Source: Agrobacterium larrymoorei
GTDB lineage: Bacteria > Pseudomonadota > Alphaproteobacteria > Rhizobiales > Rhizobiaceae
DNA length: 64,000 nucleotides
Reading direction: 5' to 3'
Assembly (NCBI RefSeq): GCF_005145045.1
Contig: NZ_CP039691.1
Coordinates: 2,430,001 to 2,494,000, forward strand
Each line of letters opens with the position of its first letter. The stretch's first letter is position 1. Of this stretch, positions 28,437 through 37,759 are shown in pieces. The position numbers and the translations under genes were made by a program. Under the pieces are notes generated by a model, which did no database searches, was not told the DNA's origin, and saw only the letters and a list, made by a program, of their open reading frames with translations.

Positions 28437-30464
28437 TTAAAACTCTTCCCAGTTCTGCTCGGCAGGCTTCGCGGCTGCGGCTTCTGCCTTTGGAGCGAAA
28501 GCCTTGGCGAGGCTTTGGCCGAGTGCGCGGGCGGGTGAGGCGACTGGGCGTGCCGTTGCTTTTACCGCGGCGGGGGTGAAGCTTGGCTTGGTCGAGTAGA
28601 TCGGCTTGGCCGCGGCTGAGGAGGTTTGGCGCGGTGCGGCTGGGACAGGTGTCGGTGCGAAGGACGCGGTACGGGCACCGCCGCCGAGGTTGAACTGGCC
28701 GATCAGGCCGTTCAGTGCTTCGGCTTCGCGCGCCAGAGAATGGCTGGCTGCGGTCTGCTGTTCCACCATGGCGGCATTCTGCTGCGTGCCCTGGTCCATG
28801 GTGTTGACTGCCGTATTGATTTCCTGAAGACCGGTTGCCTGCTCGCGCGAGGCGGTGACGATGGCGCTGACGTGGGTGTTGATCTCTTCCACCTCGGCCA
28901 CGATCATCTGAAGCGCCTTGCCGGTTTCATCGACCAGGTTCACGCCGTTTTCGACGTGCTGGCCGGACGTGCTGATCAGCGCCTTGATTTCCTTGGCAGC
29001 ATTTGCGGAACGCTGTGCAAGTTCACGCACTTCCTGGGCAACTACGGCGAAGCCCTTGCCTGCTTCACCGGCACGCGCGGCTTCAACGCCTGCATTCAGT
29101 GCGAGAAGGTTGGTCTGGAAAGCGATGTCATCGATGACGCCGATGATGTTGGTGATTTCGCCGGATGATTTTTCGATCTCCTGCATGGCGGCGACCGCTT
29201 TGCGAACGACCGTACCGGACTGTTCGGCACCCGCACGGGCACGCTGAACCAGAGCACCGGCCTCTTCCGCACCCTTGGCGCTATCACGAACCGTGGTCGT
29301 GACTTCTTCCAGAGCGGCAGCTGTTTCTTCGATGGAAGCAGCCTGCTGTTCGGTGCGGCGCGAAAGATCGTCGGCTGCTGCCAACATTTCAGAAGCGCCG
29401 GCATTGATGGCGGCTGCGTTTTCGCCAACCTTGCGCAGGGTCTGCTGAAGCGTATCCAGAGAGCCGTTGAAGTTCAGGCGAAGCGGCTCGATGAAGGCCG
29501 TGAAAGGCTGCTGGATACGATAATCCAGATTGCCATCTGCCAGCGCCTGCAGGCCCTTTGCCAGTTCTTCACGGGCAAACATCTGCTCAGCCTCGGCGCG
29601 TTCCTTCTCCGCTTCGTTGCGACGGCGGTCTGCTTCCGTTGCGGAGCGCATGCGATCGCTCTCATCCGCCAGACGGGATTTCTCCGCACCGGCTTCTTTG
29701 AAGACAAGCACGGCCTTTGCCATCTGGCCAACTTCGTCACCCCGGTCGAGCGCGGGAACCTCTACGCTATTATCGCCATTGGCAAGGCGGCTCATGGCAC
29801 TGGTCATGCCGACGATGGGCGTGACGATGGCGCGAGAAAGCGCCCAGATGAGCAGAACGGCAACCACACCGGCTGCTGCACCGCCGCCCAGAAGCGCATA
29901 TTGCAGATTGGCATGGGCGCCTTCCTGTGCGCCGACTTCCGTTTGCGACAGGGCGTTGAGCTGATCCTTGATCTTGGCAGCAGCAGCGCGGAAACCATCA
30001 ACCTGGCCCTTGGCCTGGTTGCGGCCAATTTCGATGACTTCGCTGATGGGCGCTTCCGTCGTCTTGCGTGCTGCCATCTGCGGTTCTGCGAGCTGCTTGT
30101 AAAAGACGGTCGCGGTGGCTTCCATGTCGTCGATGGATTTCAGAATGTCCGGCTGACCGGCTGCGTAACCACGCGCCTCGTTCAGCTTCGCAAGCATCTG
30201 GTCGCGCTGCGCGAAAACGTCATTATAGGTGCTGTCGCTGCGGAAAAGCAGGTAGCCGCGCTGGTTGACGACCTGCTCCAGCATGGCTGCTTTCGCTTCA
30301 TCAACACTCTGCATGAGCTTGGCGGTTTTCACCTGCTCCTGCGAGAGACGGCGGGCGTCAATCGTCTGGAGGAAGACAAATGCCGATGCCACAAGGCACA
30401 CACCCATCAAGGCGACGAAAGTCATCATCAGCTTGACGTTAATAGGCAGATTTTTCAAAGACAT
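28437..30464 (-). CDS. Methyl-accepting chemotaxis protein with C-terminal NWEEF tether
   Basis: This 675-residue transmembrane chemoreceptor has TM1 at about residues 12-33, a periplasmic four-helix-type sensor (about 34-189), TM2 at about 190-212, a HAMP domain ([37 protein letters not shown]) and the signalling domain with the hairpin tip [47 protein letters not shown]. The last five residues, NWEEF, match the pentapeptide that docks CheR/CheB adaptation enzymes, after an Ala/Pro-rich flexible linker. The start at 30464 opens TM1; a much longer in-frame reading to 31103 is antisense to tlyA and rejected. The ligand is unknown. Confidence 0.94.
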   Translation of the reverse strand: MSLKNLPINVKLMMTFVALMGVCLVASAFVFLQTIDARRLSQEQVKTAKLMQSVDEAKAAMLEQVVNQRGYLLFRSDSTYNDVFAQRDQMLAKLNEARGYAAGQPDILKSIDDMEATATVFYKQLAEPQMAARKTTEAPISEVIEIGRNQAKGQVDGFRAAAAKIKDQLNALSQTEVGAQEGAHANLQYALLGGGAAAGVVAVLLIWALSRAIVTPIVGMTSAMSRLANGDNSVEVPALDRGDEVGQMAKAVLVFKEAGAEKSRLADESDRMRSATEADRRRNEAEKERAEAEQMFAREELAKGLQALADGNLDYRIQQPFTAFIEPLRLNFNGSLDTLQQTLRKVGENAAAINAGASEMLAAADDLSRRTEQQAASIEETAAALEEVTTTVRDSAKGAEEAGALVQRARAGAEQSGTVVRKAVAAMQEIEKSSGEITNIIGVIDDIAFQTNLLALNAGVEAARAGEAGKGFAVVAQEVRELAQRSANAAKEIKALISTSGQHVENGVNLVDETGKALQMIVAEVEEINTHVSAIVTASREQATGLQEINTAVNTMDQGTQQNAAMVEQQTAASHSLAREAEALNGLIGQFNLGGGARTASFAPTPVPAAPRQTSSAAAKPIYSTKPSFTPAAVKATARPVASPARALGQSLAKAFAPKAEAAAAKPAEQNWEEF

Positions 30465-30740
30465 CGAGAACTCTTCTTCGACATGTCGAGTGGCGCGCAG
30501 CCCCAAGGGGTGCAAAGGCCAAACACTTCTTCTGGAGGATTTTGCCTTCATGGCAGCAGGTGCGAGATAATCTACGCTTGGCCGCAGAGTGATCGAAAGC
30601 CGTTGATTTTTGTTTAAGTTCCCGCAGGGTAATGTAGCAAAAGTGAAGAAAGTGACGTTTGGTAAAAAGCGGCACTTGGCATCGGGCGCATCACAAACCG
30701 CTTGCACTGCGGTCGATTGATCGTCATTGACACAAGCATC

Positions 30741-31493
30741 ATGACCAAAACGACCGAAAATCAACGCCTGGACCAGCTTCTGGTCTCGAAAGGCCTGTTT
30801 GCCAGCCGCTCCCGCGCGCGCGATGCCGTTTCGCGCGGAACGGTGAGCGTGAATGGCAAGATCGTCACCAAGCCGAGCCTCAGCTTTGCAGAGGATGTCG
30901 CTATCGAGATCAACGACCCGGCACAGGATTATGTCTCGCGCGCGGCCCTGAAGCTTGTCGCGGCGCTCGACCATTTCAAGCTGGACCCCACCGGCCACGA
31001 ATGTCTGGATGTTGGCGCCTCCACCGGCGGCTTTACCGAGGTGCTGCTGCAACGGGGTGCCAAGCATGTGACCGCTATCGATGTGGGCCATGGACAAATC
31101 CATCCGCGCGTAGAGGCCGATCCGCGCGTTACCAGCATCGAGGGGCTGAACGCCCGCTTCCTGACGCTGGACGATATCGATGATCGCGAGATCAGCTTCA
31201 TCGTTTCCGACGTATCGTTCATTTCACTGAAGCTGGCGCTGGCGCCCGCGCTGGATCTGGCTGTGGAGGGTGCGCTTGCCGTTCTCCTCGTCAAGCCGCA
31301 ATTCGAAGCGGGGCGCGATGCCATAAGTAAGGCCGGACTGTTGAAAGAGCCGGAAACCGCGCCCCTCGTTGCTGCCGAGCTGGAGCGCTGGCTGGTGGAA
31401 GACATGGGCTGGGTCAGCCTCGGCCTCATCCCCTCCCCCATTGCGGGTGGGGATGGCAATGTAGAATTCCTTCTCGGAGGCAGAAAGCCATGA
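30741..31493 (+). CDS. tlyA: TlyA-family rRNA 2'-O-methyltransferase (hemolysin A-like)
   Basis: TlyA methylates cytidine riboses in 16S/23S rRNA in actinobacteria. This 250-residue relative has an N-terminal S4 RNA-binding domain ([31 protein letters not shown]) and an FtsJ-like methyltransferase domain with the SAM motif [16 protein letters not shown], the [10 protein letters not shown] motif and [12 protein letters not shown]. The ATG at 30741 is chosen because the S4 domain begins a few residues on. Its stop overlaps the next methyltransferase start (ATGA), so two RNA-modification enzymes are made from one operon. Confidence 0.92.
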   Translation: MTKTTENQRLDQLLVSKGLFASRSRARDAVSRGTVSVNGKIVTKPSLSFAEDVAIEINDPAQDYVSRAALKLVAALDHFKLDPTGHECLDVGASTGGFTEVLLQRGAKHVTAIDVGHGQIHPRVEADPRVTSIEGLNARFLTLDDIDDREISFIVSDVSFISLKLALAPALDLAVEGALAVLLVKPQFEAGRDAISKAGLLKEPETAPLVAAELERWLVEDMGWVSLGLIPSPIAGGDGNVEFLLGGRKP

Positions 31494-32740
31494 GCACCCA
31501 GACCGTTAAAATCCAGAGCCTCGGTGCACAGGGCGATGGCATTGCGCACTGTCCCGAAGGCACGGTCTATGTGCCCTTCTCGCTGCCCGGCGAAACGGTG
31601 GCGATTGCCCGCGTGAAGGATCAGGGCACGATCATGTCAATCACCGAGGCCGCGCCGGAGCGGCGCGAGCCTGCCTGTCGGCACTTCGGGCCGGATGGCA
31701 AGAACGGCACCTGTGGCGGCTGCTCGCTGCAACATATGGCGGATGAGGCCTATCACGCTTTCAAGCGCAATCTCGTGGTGTCCGCCATGCGCTCCAAGGG
31801 GCTGGATGTCGAAGTCGGGCCGCTGGTGATCTGTCGCCCCGGCGAGCGACGCCGTGTCGTCTTCGCTGCCCGCAAGACCGAAAAGGGTCTGCTTCTCGGC
31901 TTCAGCCAGGCCAACAGCCATCACATCGTCGATATCGAAGAATGTCCCATCTCCCGGCCCGGTATCGTATCCCGGCTGGATGACATCCGCGCGATCGGCC
32001 TGTCGATTACGGCCAATGCCGAGCCGTTTCGCATCACGGTGATGGAAACATTGTCCGGTCTCGATATTTCGTTCGAAGGCATCAAATCGGTCAATGACAA
32101 GCAGCGGCAGGTGCTGACCAAGACCGTGCTTTCCATGCGCGGCATCTCGCGAGTTTCGCTCTCGGGCGAAATCCTGATCGAGCCGCAAAAGCCGGTGATC
32201 GAGTTCGGCGACGTCAAGGTTTCCCCGCCCTCCGGCAGTTTTGCGCAGGCGACAAAGCGGGCCGAAGATGCGATGGCGGAACTGGTGCTGGCGCATGTCG
32301 GCAAATCCAAGCGCATCGCCGATCTGTTCTGCGGTTCAGGCACCTTCTCGCTGCGGCTGGCAAGGGTTGGCAAGGTGCACGCTGTCGAGGCTGAGGACAA
32401 GCCATTGAAGGCGCTTGATCTGGCGGCACGCAACACGCAAGGCCTGAAGCCCGTCAGCATCGAAAAGCGAGACCTCTTCCGCCATCCGCTGATCATCAAG
32501 GAACTGAAGAATTACGACGCCGTCGTCTTCGATCCGCCGCGTGCAGGGGCGGAAGCTCAGTGCAAGGAACTGGCGCGCAGCACAGTCAAGAAGGTCGTCG
32601 CCGTCAGCTGCAATCCGCTCAGCCTTGCGCGTGATCTTTCTATTCTGGTTGCGGGCGGGTATCGCGTAACGAGCGTGACGCCGGTAGACCAGTTTCTGTG
32701 GTCTTCGCATGTCGAGGCGGTGGCGACGCTGGAGAAGTGA
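31490..32740 (+). CDS. 23S rRNA/tRNA m5U methyltransferase, TrmA/RlmD family
   Basis: This 416-residue SAM-dependent RNA methyltransferase has an N-terminal TRAM domain (VKIQSLGAQGDGIAHCPEGTVYVPFSLPGETV) and a [4Fe-4S] cluster site whose last cysteines are in GTCGGCSLQHM, with another in ACRHFG. The SAM motif is IADLFCGSGTFSLRLAR, the metal-independent catalytic motif is VFDPPRAGAEAQC, and the nucleophile Cys is in VAVSCNPLSLARDL. It probably makes m5U in 23S rRNA; the exact base cannot be told. It overlaps tlyA by 4 bp. Confidence 0.92.
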   Translation: MSTQTVKIQSLGAQGDGIAHCPEGTVYVPFSLPGETVAIARVKDQGTIMSITEAAPERREPACRHFGPDGKNGTCGGCSLQHMADEAYHAFKRNLVVSAMRSKGLDVEVGPLVICRPGERRRVVFAARKTEKGLLLGFSQANSHHIVDIEECPISRPGIVSRLDDIRAIGLSITANAEPFRITVMETLSGLDISFEGIKSVNDKQRQVLTKTVLSMRGISRVSLSGEILIEPQKPVIEFGDVKVSPPSGSFAQATKRAEDAMAELVLAHVGKSKRIADLFCGSGTFSLRLARVGKVHAVEAEDKPLKALDLAARNTQGLKPVSIEKRDLFRHPLIIKELKNYDAVVFDPPRAGAEAQCKELARSTVKKVVAVSCNPLSLARDLSILVAGGYRVTSVTPVDQFLWSSHVEAVATLEK

Positions 32741-32754
32741 GGCAGACGCTTCAC

Positions 32755-32790
32755 TCCTTCCCATTTCTGTGTTCGTCACAGGAATGAGGG
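32755..32790. repeat. Fragment of a RIME-like repeat
   Basis: CATTTCTGTGTTCGTCACAGGAATGAGG resembles the left hairpin of the RIME-like copy at 46414-46532. The central and right parts are missing. Confidence 0.45.
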
Positions 32791-32826
32791 GAACGACAGG
32801 TCCGCGAGCAGGAGATCGGCTGGATG

Positions 32827-33144
32827 CTACCAAGCCGTATCGATATTGCCGTTGCCGACGACGCCGTTACAGCGGCAGCGACCGCCGACTCGGCCTTGCT
32901 GGACCGGGCAGATATAGGGGCGCGAGCGGTTCGCGCTTTCTGGCGGGGTGACGACGCAGACGAAGCGCGCCGGGCGGCGGCGGTCATTGTTGTTCTGGCT
33001 TGGCGCGGAACGGCTGTTGAAGTTTTCGACCTGAATCACATCGCTCTGCGCAGGCTGGGACATGATCGGGGCCGAAAGGCTCGCGGCTTCTGCTGCGGTG
33101 AACAACGACAGGATGGCAAGCGTTGCGAAGGCGGTTCTGCGCAT
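32827..33144 (-). CDS. Small secreted cysteine-containing protein
   Basis: I do not recognise a named family. The 105-residue product has a clean signal peptide (MRRTAFATLAILSLFTAAEAAS, cleavage near residue 20). A polar, Asn/Ser/Arg-rich middle leads to a C-terminal part with cysteines (RFVCVVTPPES...YICPVQQGRVGGRCRCNGVVGNGNIDTAW) that could form disulfides in the periplasm. Signal peptide and codon use support a real gene. It stands alone between the RNA methyltransferase and the enoyl-CoA hydratase. Confidence 0.65.
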   Translation of the reverse strand: MRRTAFATLAILSLFTAAEAASLSAPIMSQPAQSDVIQVENFNSRSAPSQNNNDRRRPARFVCVVTPPESANRSRPYICPVQQGRVGGRCRCNGVVGNGNIDTAW

Positions 33145-33236
33145 GGCGGCGGCTTTCTCGAAAGAGGGCGATTACGGGCAGAATAAGCTTTATCTGTTCC
33201 GGTTCCGTAAAGAGCGCCACCTTCCACGAGAGAGGC

Positions 33237-33992
33237 TTAACGCCGCATGAATGCCTCGAAAGCGGCCCGCGCTTCCGCGCTCTGAAGCTGGCTTGCGAAG
33301 TGGACGATTTCCTCATCGATCCGCTTGCGGATTTCGCCGACATCTCCACGTAGCAGATCGCGCGCGATCTTCAGCGCCTGTGGTGGTTTGGCTGCAAGGC
33401 TGGCGGCGATCTTCAGCGTTTCCGCTTCGACTTCGCTTTCCGAAACGACTTTCCAGATCAGCCCGGCTTCGCGCGCCTGTTCCGCCGAAAAGCCTTCGCC
33501 TGCGGCAAGCAGCGCAAAAGCGCGCTGGTGTCCGATGATGCGGGGAACGAGAAGGCTGGAGGCTGCTTCCGGCACGAGCGCCAGATCAACAAATGGCGTC
33601 TTGAACAGGCTGCGGCTGGACGCCACCGTCAGATCGCAGTGGAGGTTCAGGGTCGTGCCGATACCGATGGCGAGACCATCGACGCCGGAAACGATGGGCT
33701 TCCCGACACCGACGAGCGCATGGAGAAAATCTCCCGCCGCAAGGCGTCCCTTGCCACCGGACATCGCGAAGGCCATGAAATCTGCCATGTCGTTACCGGC
33801 GGAAAAGCAGCCCTCGGTGCCGAGGAAGGCGATGGCGCGGACATCCGCATCGGCATCCGCGTCTTGCAAGGCCTCGATCATGGTGCGGTACATCGCATCC
33901 GTGATGGCGTTCTTTTTCTCAGGCCGGTTGAAGCGAATGACGCGCACGCCGGGGGCGGATTGCGGACGTTCGATGAGAATATGATCGGACAT
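33237..33992 (-). CDS. Enoyl-CoA hydratase/isomerase family protein
   Basis: This 251-residue crotonase-fold protein probably hydrates enoyl-CoA in beta-oxidation. It has the FNRPEKKNAITDAMY opening, the first oxyanion-hole segment FLGTEGCFSAGNDMADF, and the second VSGVDGLAIGIGTTLNLHCDLTVAS. The catalytic-Glu region FVDLALVPEAASSLL is typical of the isomerase/hydratase branch. An AAGGAG ribosome binding site fixes the start at 33992. It follows the acyl-CoA dehydrogenase by 10 bp in the same direction, so the two likely catalyse successive steps on one acyl-CoA. Confidence 0.9.
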   Translation of the reverse strand: MSDHILIERPQSAPGVRVIRFNRPEKKNAITDAMYRTMIEALQDADADADVRAIAFLGTEGCFSAGNDMADFMAFAMSGGKGRLAAGDFLHALVGVGKPIVSGVDGLAIGIGTTLNLHCDLTVASSRSLFKTPFVDLALVPEAASSLLVPRIIGHQRAFALLAAGEGFSAEQAREAGLIWKVVSESEVEAETLKIAASLAAKPPQALKIARDLLRGDVGEIRKRIDEEIVHFASQLQSAEARAAFEAFMRR

Positions 33993-34002
33993 CGGCAACT
34001 CC

Positions 34003-35787
34003 TTAAGCCAGCACGGCGCGGGCGGATTCGAGGCTTGCGGCACCGGAGATGACGCGGTCCTTCAAGGCCGTAGTTTCCGCCAGAAGATTCTCGGCGGCAA
34101 AACGGCAAAGCGCATCACGCTTCGCGCCCTGCCCATCATCGACGGAAGCCAGCGCGCCCTTGGCGAGGTAGGTGCCGGTCAGCGCCAGACCGAAGAGCCG
34201 CTGATAAGGCGTTGCTCCAGCCAGAACGGCAGTCGTTTCGCTCTTGGCGATGCCGTCCAGCAGCCATTCGGTCGTCTCTTCCAGATCAGCGAGGCTCTGA
34301 TCGAGATAGCGAGCCGTTTCGCCGAGTTCCGGCTTGTTGGAGGCGCGCACGGCATCGGCTACGGCTTTCAATTCACCGATAAAACCGCGAACCTGCTGGC
34401 CTTCTGAAAGCGGCAGCTTGCGCAGAACGAGATCAATGGCCTGAATGCCATTCGTGCCTTCATAGATCGGCGCGATGCGGGCGTCGCGCAAATAGCGGGC
34501 GGCACCGGTTTCCTCAATGAAGCCCATGCCGCCATGCACCTGAATGCCGAGCGAAGCCACATCCACACCGGCATCGGTGGAGAAGGATTTGGCGATTGGC
34601 GTTAGCAGCGCTGCGCGCTCCTGCCAGAATTTCTGCTCCGTAGCATCGCTCTTGGCGTGGCTCATATCGATGGCATGGGCGCAGGCGAAGCTGATGGCGC
34701 GGGAGCCCTGCGTCAGCGCCTTCATCGTCAGCAGCGTTCTGGCGATATCGGGATGCTCGATGATCGGGCTCATTCCGGTCGCCTTGGTGCCGGGCGCCTT
34801 GCCTTGCGTGCGGTCCCTGGCATATTCGATAGCCTTCTGCGTCGCGGCTTCGCAGATGGCAACACCCTGCATACCCACGGCAAGGCGGGCATTGTTCATC
34901 ATGGTAAACATGCAGGCGAGGCCCTTGTTTTCCTCACCAACCAGCCAGCCGATAGCGCCCTTTTCCTCACCGAACCGACCGTCACCGAAGATCATGGTGC
35001 AGGTTGGCGAACCGTGGATGCCGAGCTTGTGCTCGAGCGCGTGGCAGAAAAGATCGTTACGCTCACCCGGATTGCCCGCCGCATCGGGTAAGAACTTCGG
35101 CACGAGGAAAAGCGAAATACCGCGCGTGCCCGCCGGGGCATCCGGCAGGCGCGCGAGAACGAGGTGAATGATGTTTTCGGCAGCGTCGTGTTCGCCCCAG
35201 GTGATGAAAATCTTCTGGCCGAAAATGCGGTAGGTGCCGTCTTCGGCGCGCTCGGCGCGGGATTTCAGGGCTGCGAGATCGGAACCCGCCTGCGGCTCGG
35301 TCAGGTTCATCGTGCCGGTCCATTTACCGGTCACGAGATTTTCCAGATAGGTCGCCTTCAGCGCGTCGCTGCCGTGCTTTACGAGCGCCTCGACGGCACC
35401 CATGGTCAGCGTCGGCGCGAGCGCGAAAGCCATGGAGCCGGAGTTCCACATCTCGAGTGCTGCAACATTCAGCATATGCGGCAGGTTCTGCCCGCCAAAT
35501 TCCTCGGGCGCAGTCAGCCCGTTCCAGCCGCCTTCTGCCCAGCGGCGATAAAGATCGGCCCAGCCATCGGGCGTCTTCACGTTGCCGTCGATAAGCTTTG
35601 AGCCCTGACGGTCGCCGATTTCGGCAAGCGGCGCAACTTCATCGGTGGCGAAACGACCGGCTTCATGGAGAATGGCGTCAACGACATCTTCATCTAGATC
35701 ACCCAGCACGCCAGCGTCCAAAGCCTCACCGAGACCTGCCACGTGTTTCAGCGTAAAAGCGATTTCGTCTACCGGTGCGGTGTACAT
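34003..35787 (-). CDS. Acyl-CoA dehydrogenase, long C-terminal-domain (DmdC-like) type
   Basis: This FAD flavoenzyme introduces the alpha-beta double bond in acyl-CoA. At 594 residues it is longer than the usual 380-residue enzymes and has the extra C-terminal domain of FadE/DmdC-type proteins. Visible motifs are GGWNGLTAPEEFGGQNLPHM, the FAD/substrate loop TGTMNLTEPQAGSDLAAL, FGQKIFITWGEHD, QVHGGMGFIEETGAARYLRDARI and APIYEGTNGIQAIDLVLRKL. The substrate might be medium-chain acyl-CoA or methylmercaptopropionyl-CoA. A LiuR-like palindrome lies 58 bases upstream, suggesting control with branched-chain or fatty acid catabolism. Confidence 0.92.
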   Translation of the reverse strand: MYTAPVDEIAFTLKHVAGLGEALDAGVLGDLDEDVVDAILHEAGRFATDEVAPLAEIGDRQGSKLIDGNVKTPDGWADLYRRWAEGGWNGLTAPEEFGGQNLPHMLNVAALEMWNSGSMAFALAPTLTMGAVEALVKHGSDALKATYLENLVTGKWTGTMNLTEPQAGSDLAALKSRAERAEDGTYRIFGQKIFITWGEHDAAENIIHLVLARLPDAPAGTRGISLFLVPKFLPDAAGNPGERNDLFCHALEHKLGIHGSPTCTMIFGDGRFGEEKGAIGWLVGEENKGLACMFTMMNNARLAVGMQGVAICEAATQKAIEYARDRTQGKAPGTKATGMSPIIEHPDIARTLLTMKALTQGSRAISFACAHAIDMSHAKSDATEQKFWQERAALLTPIAKSFSTDAGVDVASLGIQVHGGMGFIEETGAARYLRDARIAPIYEGTNGIQAIDLVLRKLPLSEGQQVRGFIGELKAVADAVRASNKPELGETARYLDQSLADLEETTEWLLDGIAKSETTAVLAGATPYQRLFGLALTGTYLAKGALASVDDGQGAKRDALCRFAAENLLAETTALKDRVISGAASLESARAVLA

Positions 35788-35844
35788 CCTGCCTCCTCCC
35801 GAAGCGTCTGCCTACAATGCAATGTGTTCTCGGGCTAAATGATT

Positions 35845-35860
35845 TTTACGTAAACGTCAA
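35845..35860. promoter_or_regulatory. LiuR-like operator upstream of the acyl-CoA dehydrogenase
   Basis: TTTACGTAAACGTCAA is palindromic in the pattern TT.ACGT..ACGT.AA. It resembles the sites of LiuR-type MerR regulators of branched-chain and fatty acid catabolism. It lies 58 to 73 bases upstream of the dehydrogenase start, within the divergent promoter region shared with the CorA/ZntB gene. Confidence 0.45.
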
Positions 35861-35984
35861 TTTGAAAATTCCTTCCCATGGGGCTATCGCTGTGGTGAAA
35901 CTGTCATAAAACTCTGGTCAGCATGATCGGCCTTCCCATGGCCGAAATCCCTATTTCGCCGTCCGGCCCCCGCCCTTCAGGACC

Positions 35985-36986
35985 ATGACAATGGATATAC
36001 AAAACCCTGCCATTCCCGGCCTCGTCTGGGCCTATCGCTTCCGCCCAGGCATAACTCCCTGCACGCGTTTACCGCCGGATGCGCAATGGAGCGACATGGA
36101 AAGCAGCGACGGTTTTTTCTGGCTGCATCTCAATCTGGCGGATACGCGGGTGTCGTCCTTTCTGGAGGCCATTCCGGGGCTGGACGAAAATCTGCGGGCC
36201 AGCCTCACGACACATGAGACGCATCCTTCGATCACTGTCGATGAAGGTGCGCTTTATGGCACGCTGGTCGATTTTCAGCGGGAGTTCGATCAGGAAACGC
36301 GTGATCTCGGCTGGCTGCATTTCGCCCTCACCGATCGCTTCATCATCACCACAAGACTTCAACCTCTGCGCTCGGTCGACCGGCTGCGTGCAGCCATTGA
36401 CAAGAACCCGAAGCGCTACATCACGCCCTCGCATATTTTCGAAGCGCTTGTGGCGGAGTTTCAGCGCAGCCTCATCAATCTCGTGCTGGAAACGACGGAA
36501 GAGCTGAACGCCATCGAGGACTATGTTTACGACACGACCCCGCGCGACGAGCGACGCAGGCTTGCGCCCGTTAGACGGACTGTCGTGCGGCTGCACCGGC
36601 ATCTGCGCACGGTGCTGACCCTGATGCGCCGCGCCTCTGCGGCGGATGAAGATGAGATGCCTGCCGGTTTCGAGGAAATTGCCGGGCGGCTGACGAGCCG
36701 CCTGGAATCGGTGGACTACGATGTCTATGCCCTGCAGGAACGGGCGCGGCTACTGCATGAAGAAATCGACTCCAAGCTTTCCTCGGAGACGAACCGGCAT
36801 CTTTATATCCTCTCCATCATGACGGCCTTCCTGCTTCCGCCAACGCTGGTCACCGGGTTTTTCGGCATGAATACCAGCGCGCTGCCCTTTATCGATGGCG
36901 CCAGCGGAACGATGTATGCGGCAGGCTTCATCATCGCATCCATTCTTCTGTCCTGGTATCTGCTGCGGCGCGTCGGCATCATTTAA
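35985..36986 (+). CDS. CorA-family divalent cation transporter (ZntB-like)
   Basis: This 333-residue 2-TM-GxN channel or transporter for Mg2+, Zn2+ or related ions has a large cytoplasmic N-terminal domain and a long helix (about 190-270). Two C-terminal membrane helices are separated by the GMN signature in TGFFGMNTSALPFIDG. The opening GLVWAYRFRPG and a basic tail resemble ZntB, a zinc transporter, more than E. coli CorA. The alternative start at 35991 is two codons downstream. A strong terminator follows. Confidence 0.9.
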   Translation: MTMDIQNPAIPGLVWAYRFRPGITPCTRLPPDAQWSDMESSDGFFWLHLNLADTRVSSFLEAIPGLDENLRASLTTHETHPSITVDEGALYGTLVDFQREFDQETRDLGWLHFALTDRFIITTRLQPLRSVDRLRAAIDKNPKRYITPSHIFEALVAEFQRSLINLVLETTEELNAIEDYVYDTTPRDERRRLAPVRRTVVRLHRHLRTVLTLMRRASAADEDEMPAGFEEIAGRLTSRLESVDYDVYALQERARLLHEEIDSKLSSETNRHLYILSIMTAFLLPPTLVTGFFGMNTSALPFIDGASGTMYAAGFIIASILLSWYLLRRVGII

Positions 36987-36990
36987 TAAG

Positions 36991-37021
36991 AAAGCCGCCC
37001 GGATAGAGCCGGACGGCTTTT
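36991..37021 (+). terminator. Intrinsic terminator after the CorA/ZntB gene
   Basis: AAAGCCGCCCGG-ATAGAG-CCGGACGGCTTTT forms a 12-bp stem with one G-U pair and a T tail. It lies directly after the stop codon and can also serve the convergent BA14K gene. Confidence 0.85.
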
Positions 37022-37045
37022 GCTTTTCAGCCTATGTGACCGCAA

Positions 37046-37537
37046 TCAGCCGTAAGGCGAATAGCAGGTCTGGCGTGGGCCGTGGTAAGGCTGGAACGTG
37101 TTGCTATAGGCATCGTAAGAACGATAGCGGCCGAAGCACCAGTTCACATGGCTCTGGCTCAGGCCACCGCGCACGATTGGTCGATACTCACGATAGACCG
37201 GGCGTGGACGATATTCCGGCACGGGTCGGTAGACTTCGCGCGGCTGTGCCAGCGCACCACCGATGATCGCACCGGCGCCGAAGGCTGCCAGCGGGAACCA
37301 GTAGCCATTGTGGCGACGGTAGCCCGGACGATATTCACGATAACCGCGGTGACCGCCATACCAGCGTGGACCATAGTCACGGTCACGCCAGTACTGGACG
37401 TTTACCAGATTATTGTCCGCCTGCGGAGCCGCAGGTGCGACCGGGGCGATGGGCATTGCTTCCGCTGGAACAATGGCTCCGACAGTAACAATCGCCGAAA
37501 GACCGGCAGCCAAAATAGTTTTCATGTAATTATTCAT
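37046..37537 (-). CDS. BA14K family protein (first of two tandem copies)
   Basis: This 163-residue exported protein is related to the Brucella 14-kDa immunoreactive, lectin-like antigen BA14K. It has a signal peptide (MNNYMKTILAAGLSAIVTVGAIVPAEA). A Tyr/Arg/Gly-rich region (YGGHRGYREYRPGYRRHNGYWFPLAAFGAGAIIGGALAQP) contains a short glycine-rich hydrophobic stretch. The BA14K C-terminal motif follows: HVNWCFGRYRSYDAYSNTFQPYHGPRQTCYSPYG, with two Cys. An AGGAAG ribosome binding site supports the start at 37537. A paralogue lies just upstream at 37760-38218. Confidence 0.9.
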   Translation of the reverse strand: MNNYMKTILAAGLSAIVTVGAIVPAEAMPIAPVAPAAPQADNNLVNVQYWRDRDYGPRWYGGHRGYREYRPGYRRHNGYWFPLAAFGAGAIIGGALAQPREVYRPVPEYRPRPVYREYRPIVRGGLSQSHVNWCFGRYRSYDAYSNTFQPYHGPRQTCYSPYG

Positions 37538-37721
37538 CTGACTTCCTCCATTCACGTCCGGTTACTCTACCGGAAACATGTGAATTACGACGATTATTCT
37601 CCCGCGGATCTTTCCTTTCCAGAAACTACCCGCACTACACCAAACTTATGACTTCCTGCCTGAATGCAGCATTAACGAAATGATCACAGATACTTGAACG
37701 GATGTCGTCCACTAAACGCAA

Positions 37722-37746
37722 GAAAGCCCGGCTTGGCCGGGCTTTC
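37722..37746 (-). terminator. Intrinsic terminator of the second BA14K gene
   Basis: GAAAGCCCGGC-TTG-GCCGGGCTTTC is a perfect 11-bp stem just downstream of the BA14K stop at 37760. It separates the two tandem BA14K genes, which are probably transcribed independently. Confidence 0.85.
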
Positions 37747-37759
37747 GTAAACGGGGCTA

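Noticed and set aside
30465..31103. Upstream extension of the chemoreceptor frame
   Set aside because: It would lie antisense to tlyA and precede the natural membrane-anchor start; not a plausible N-terminus.
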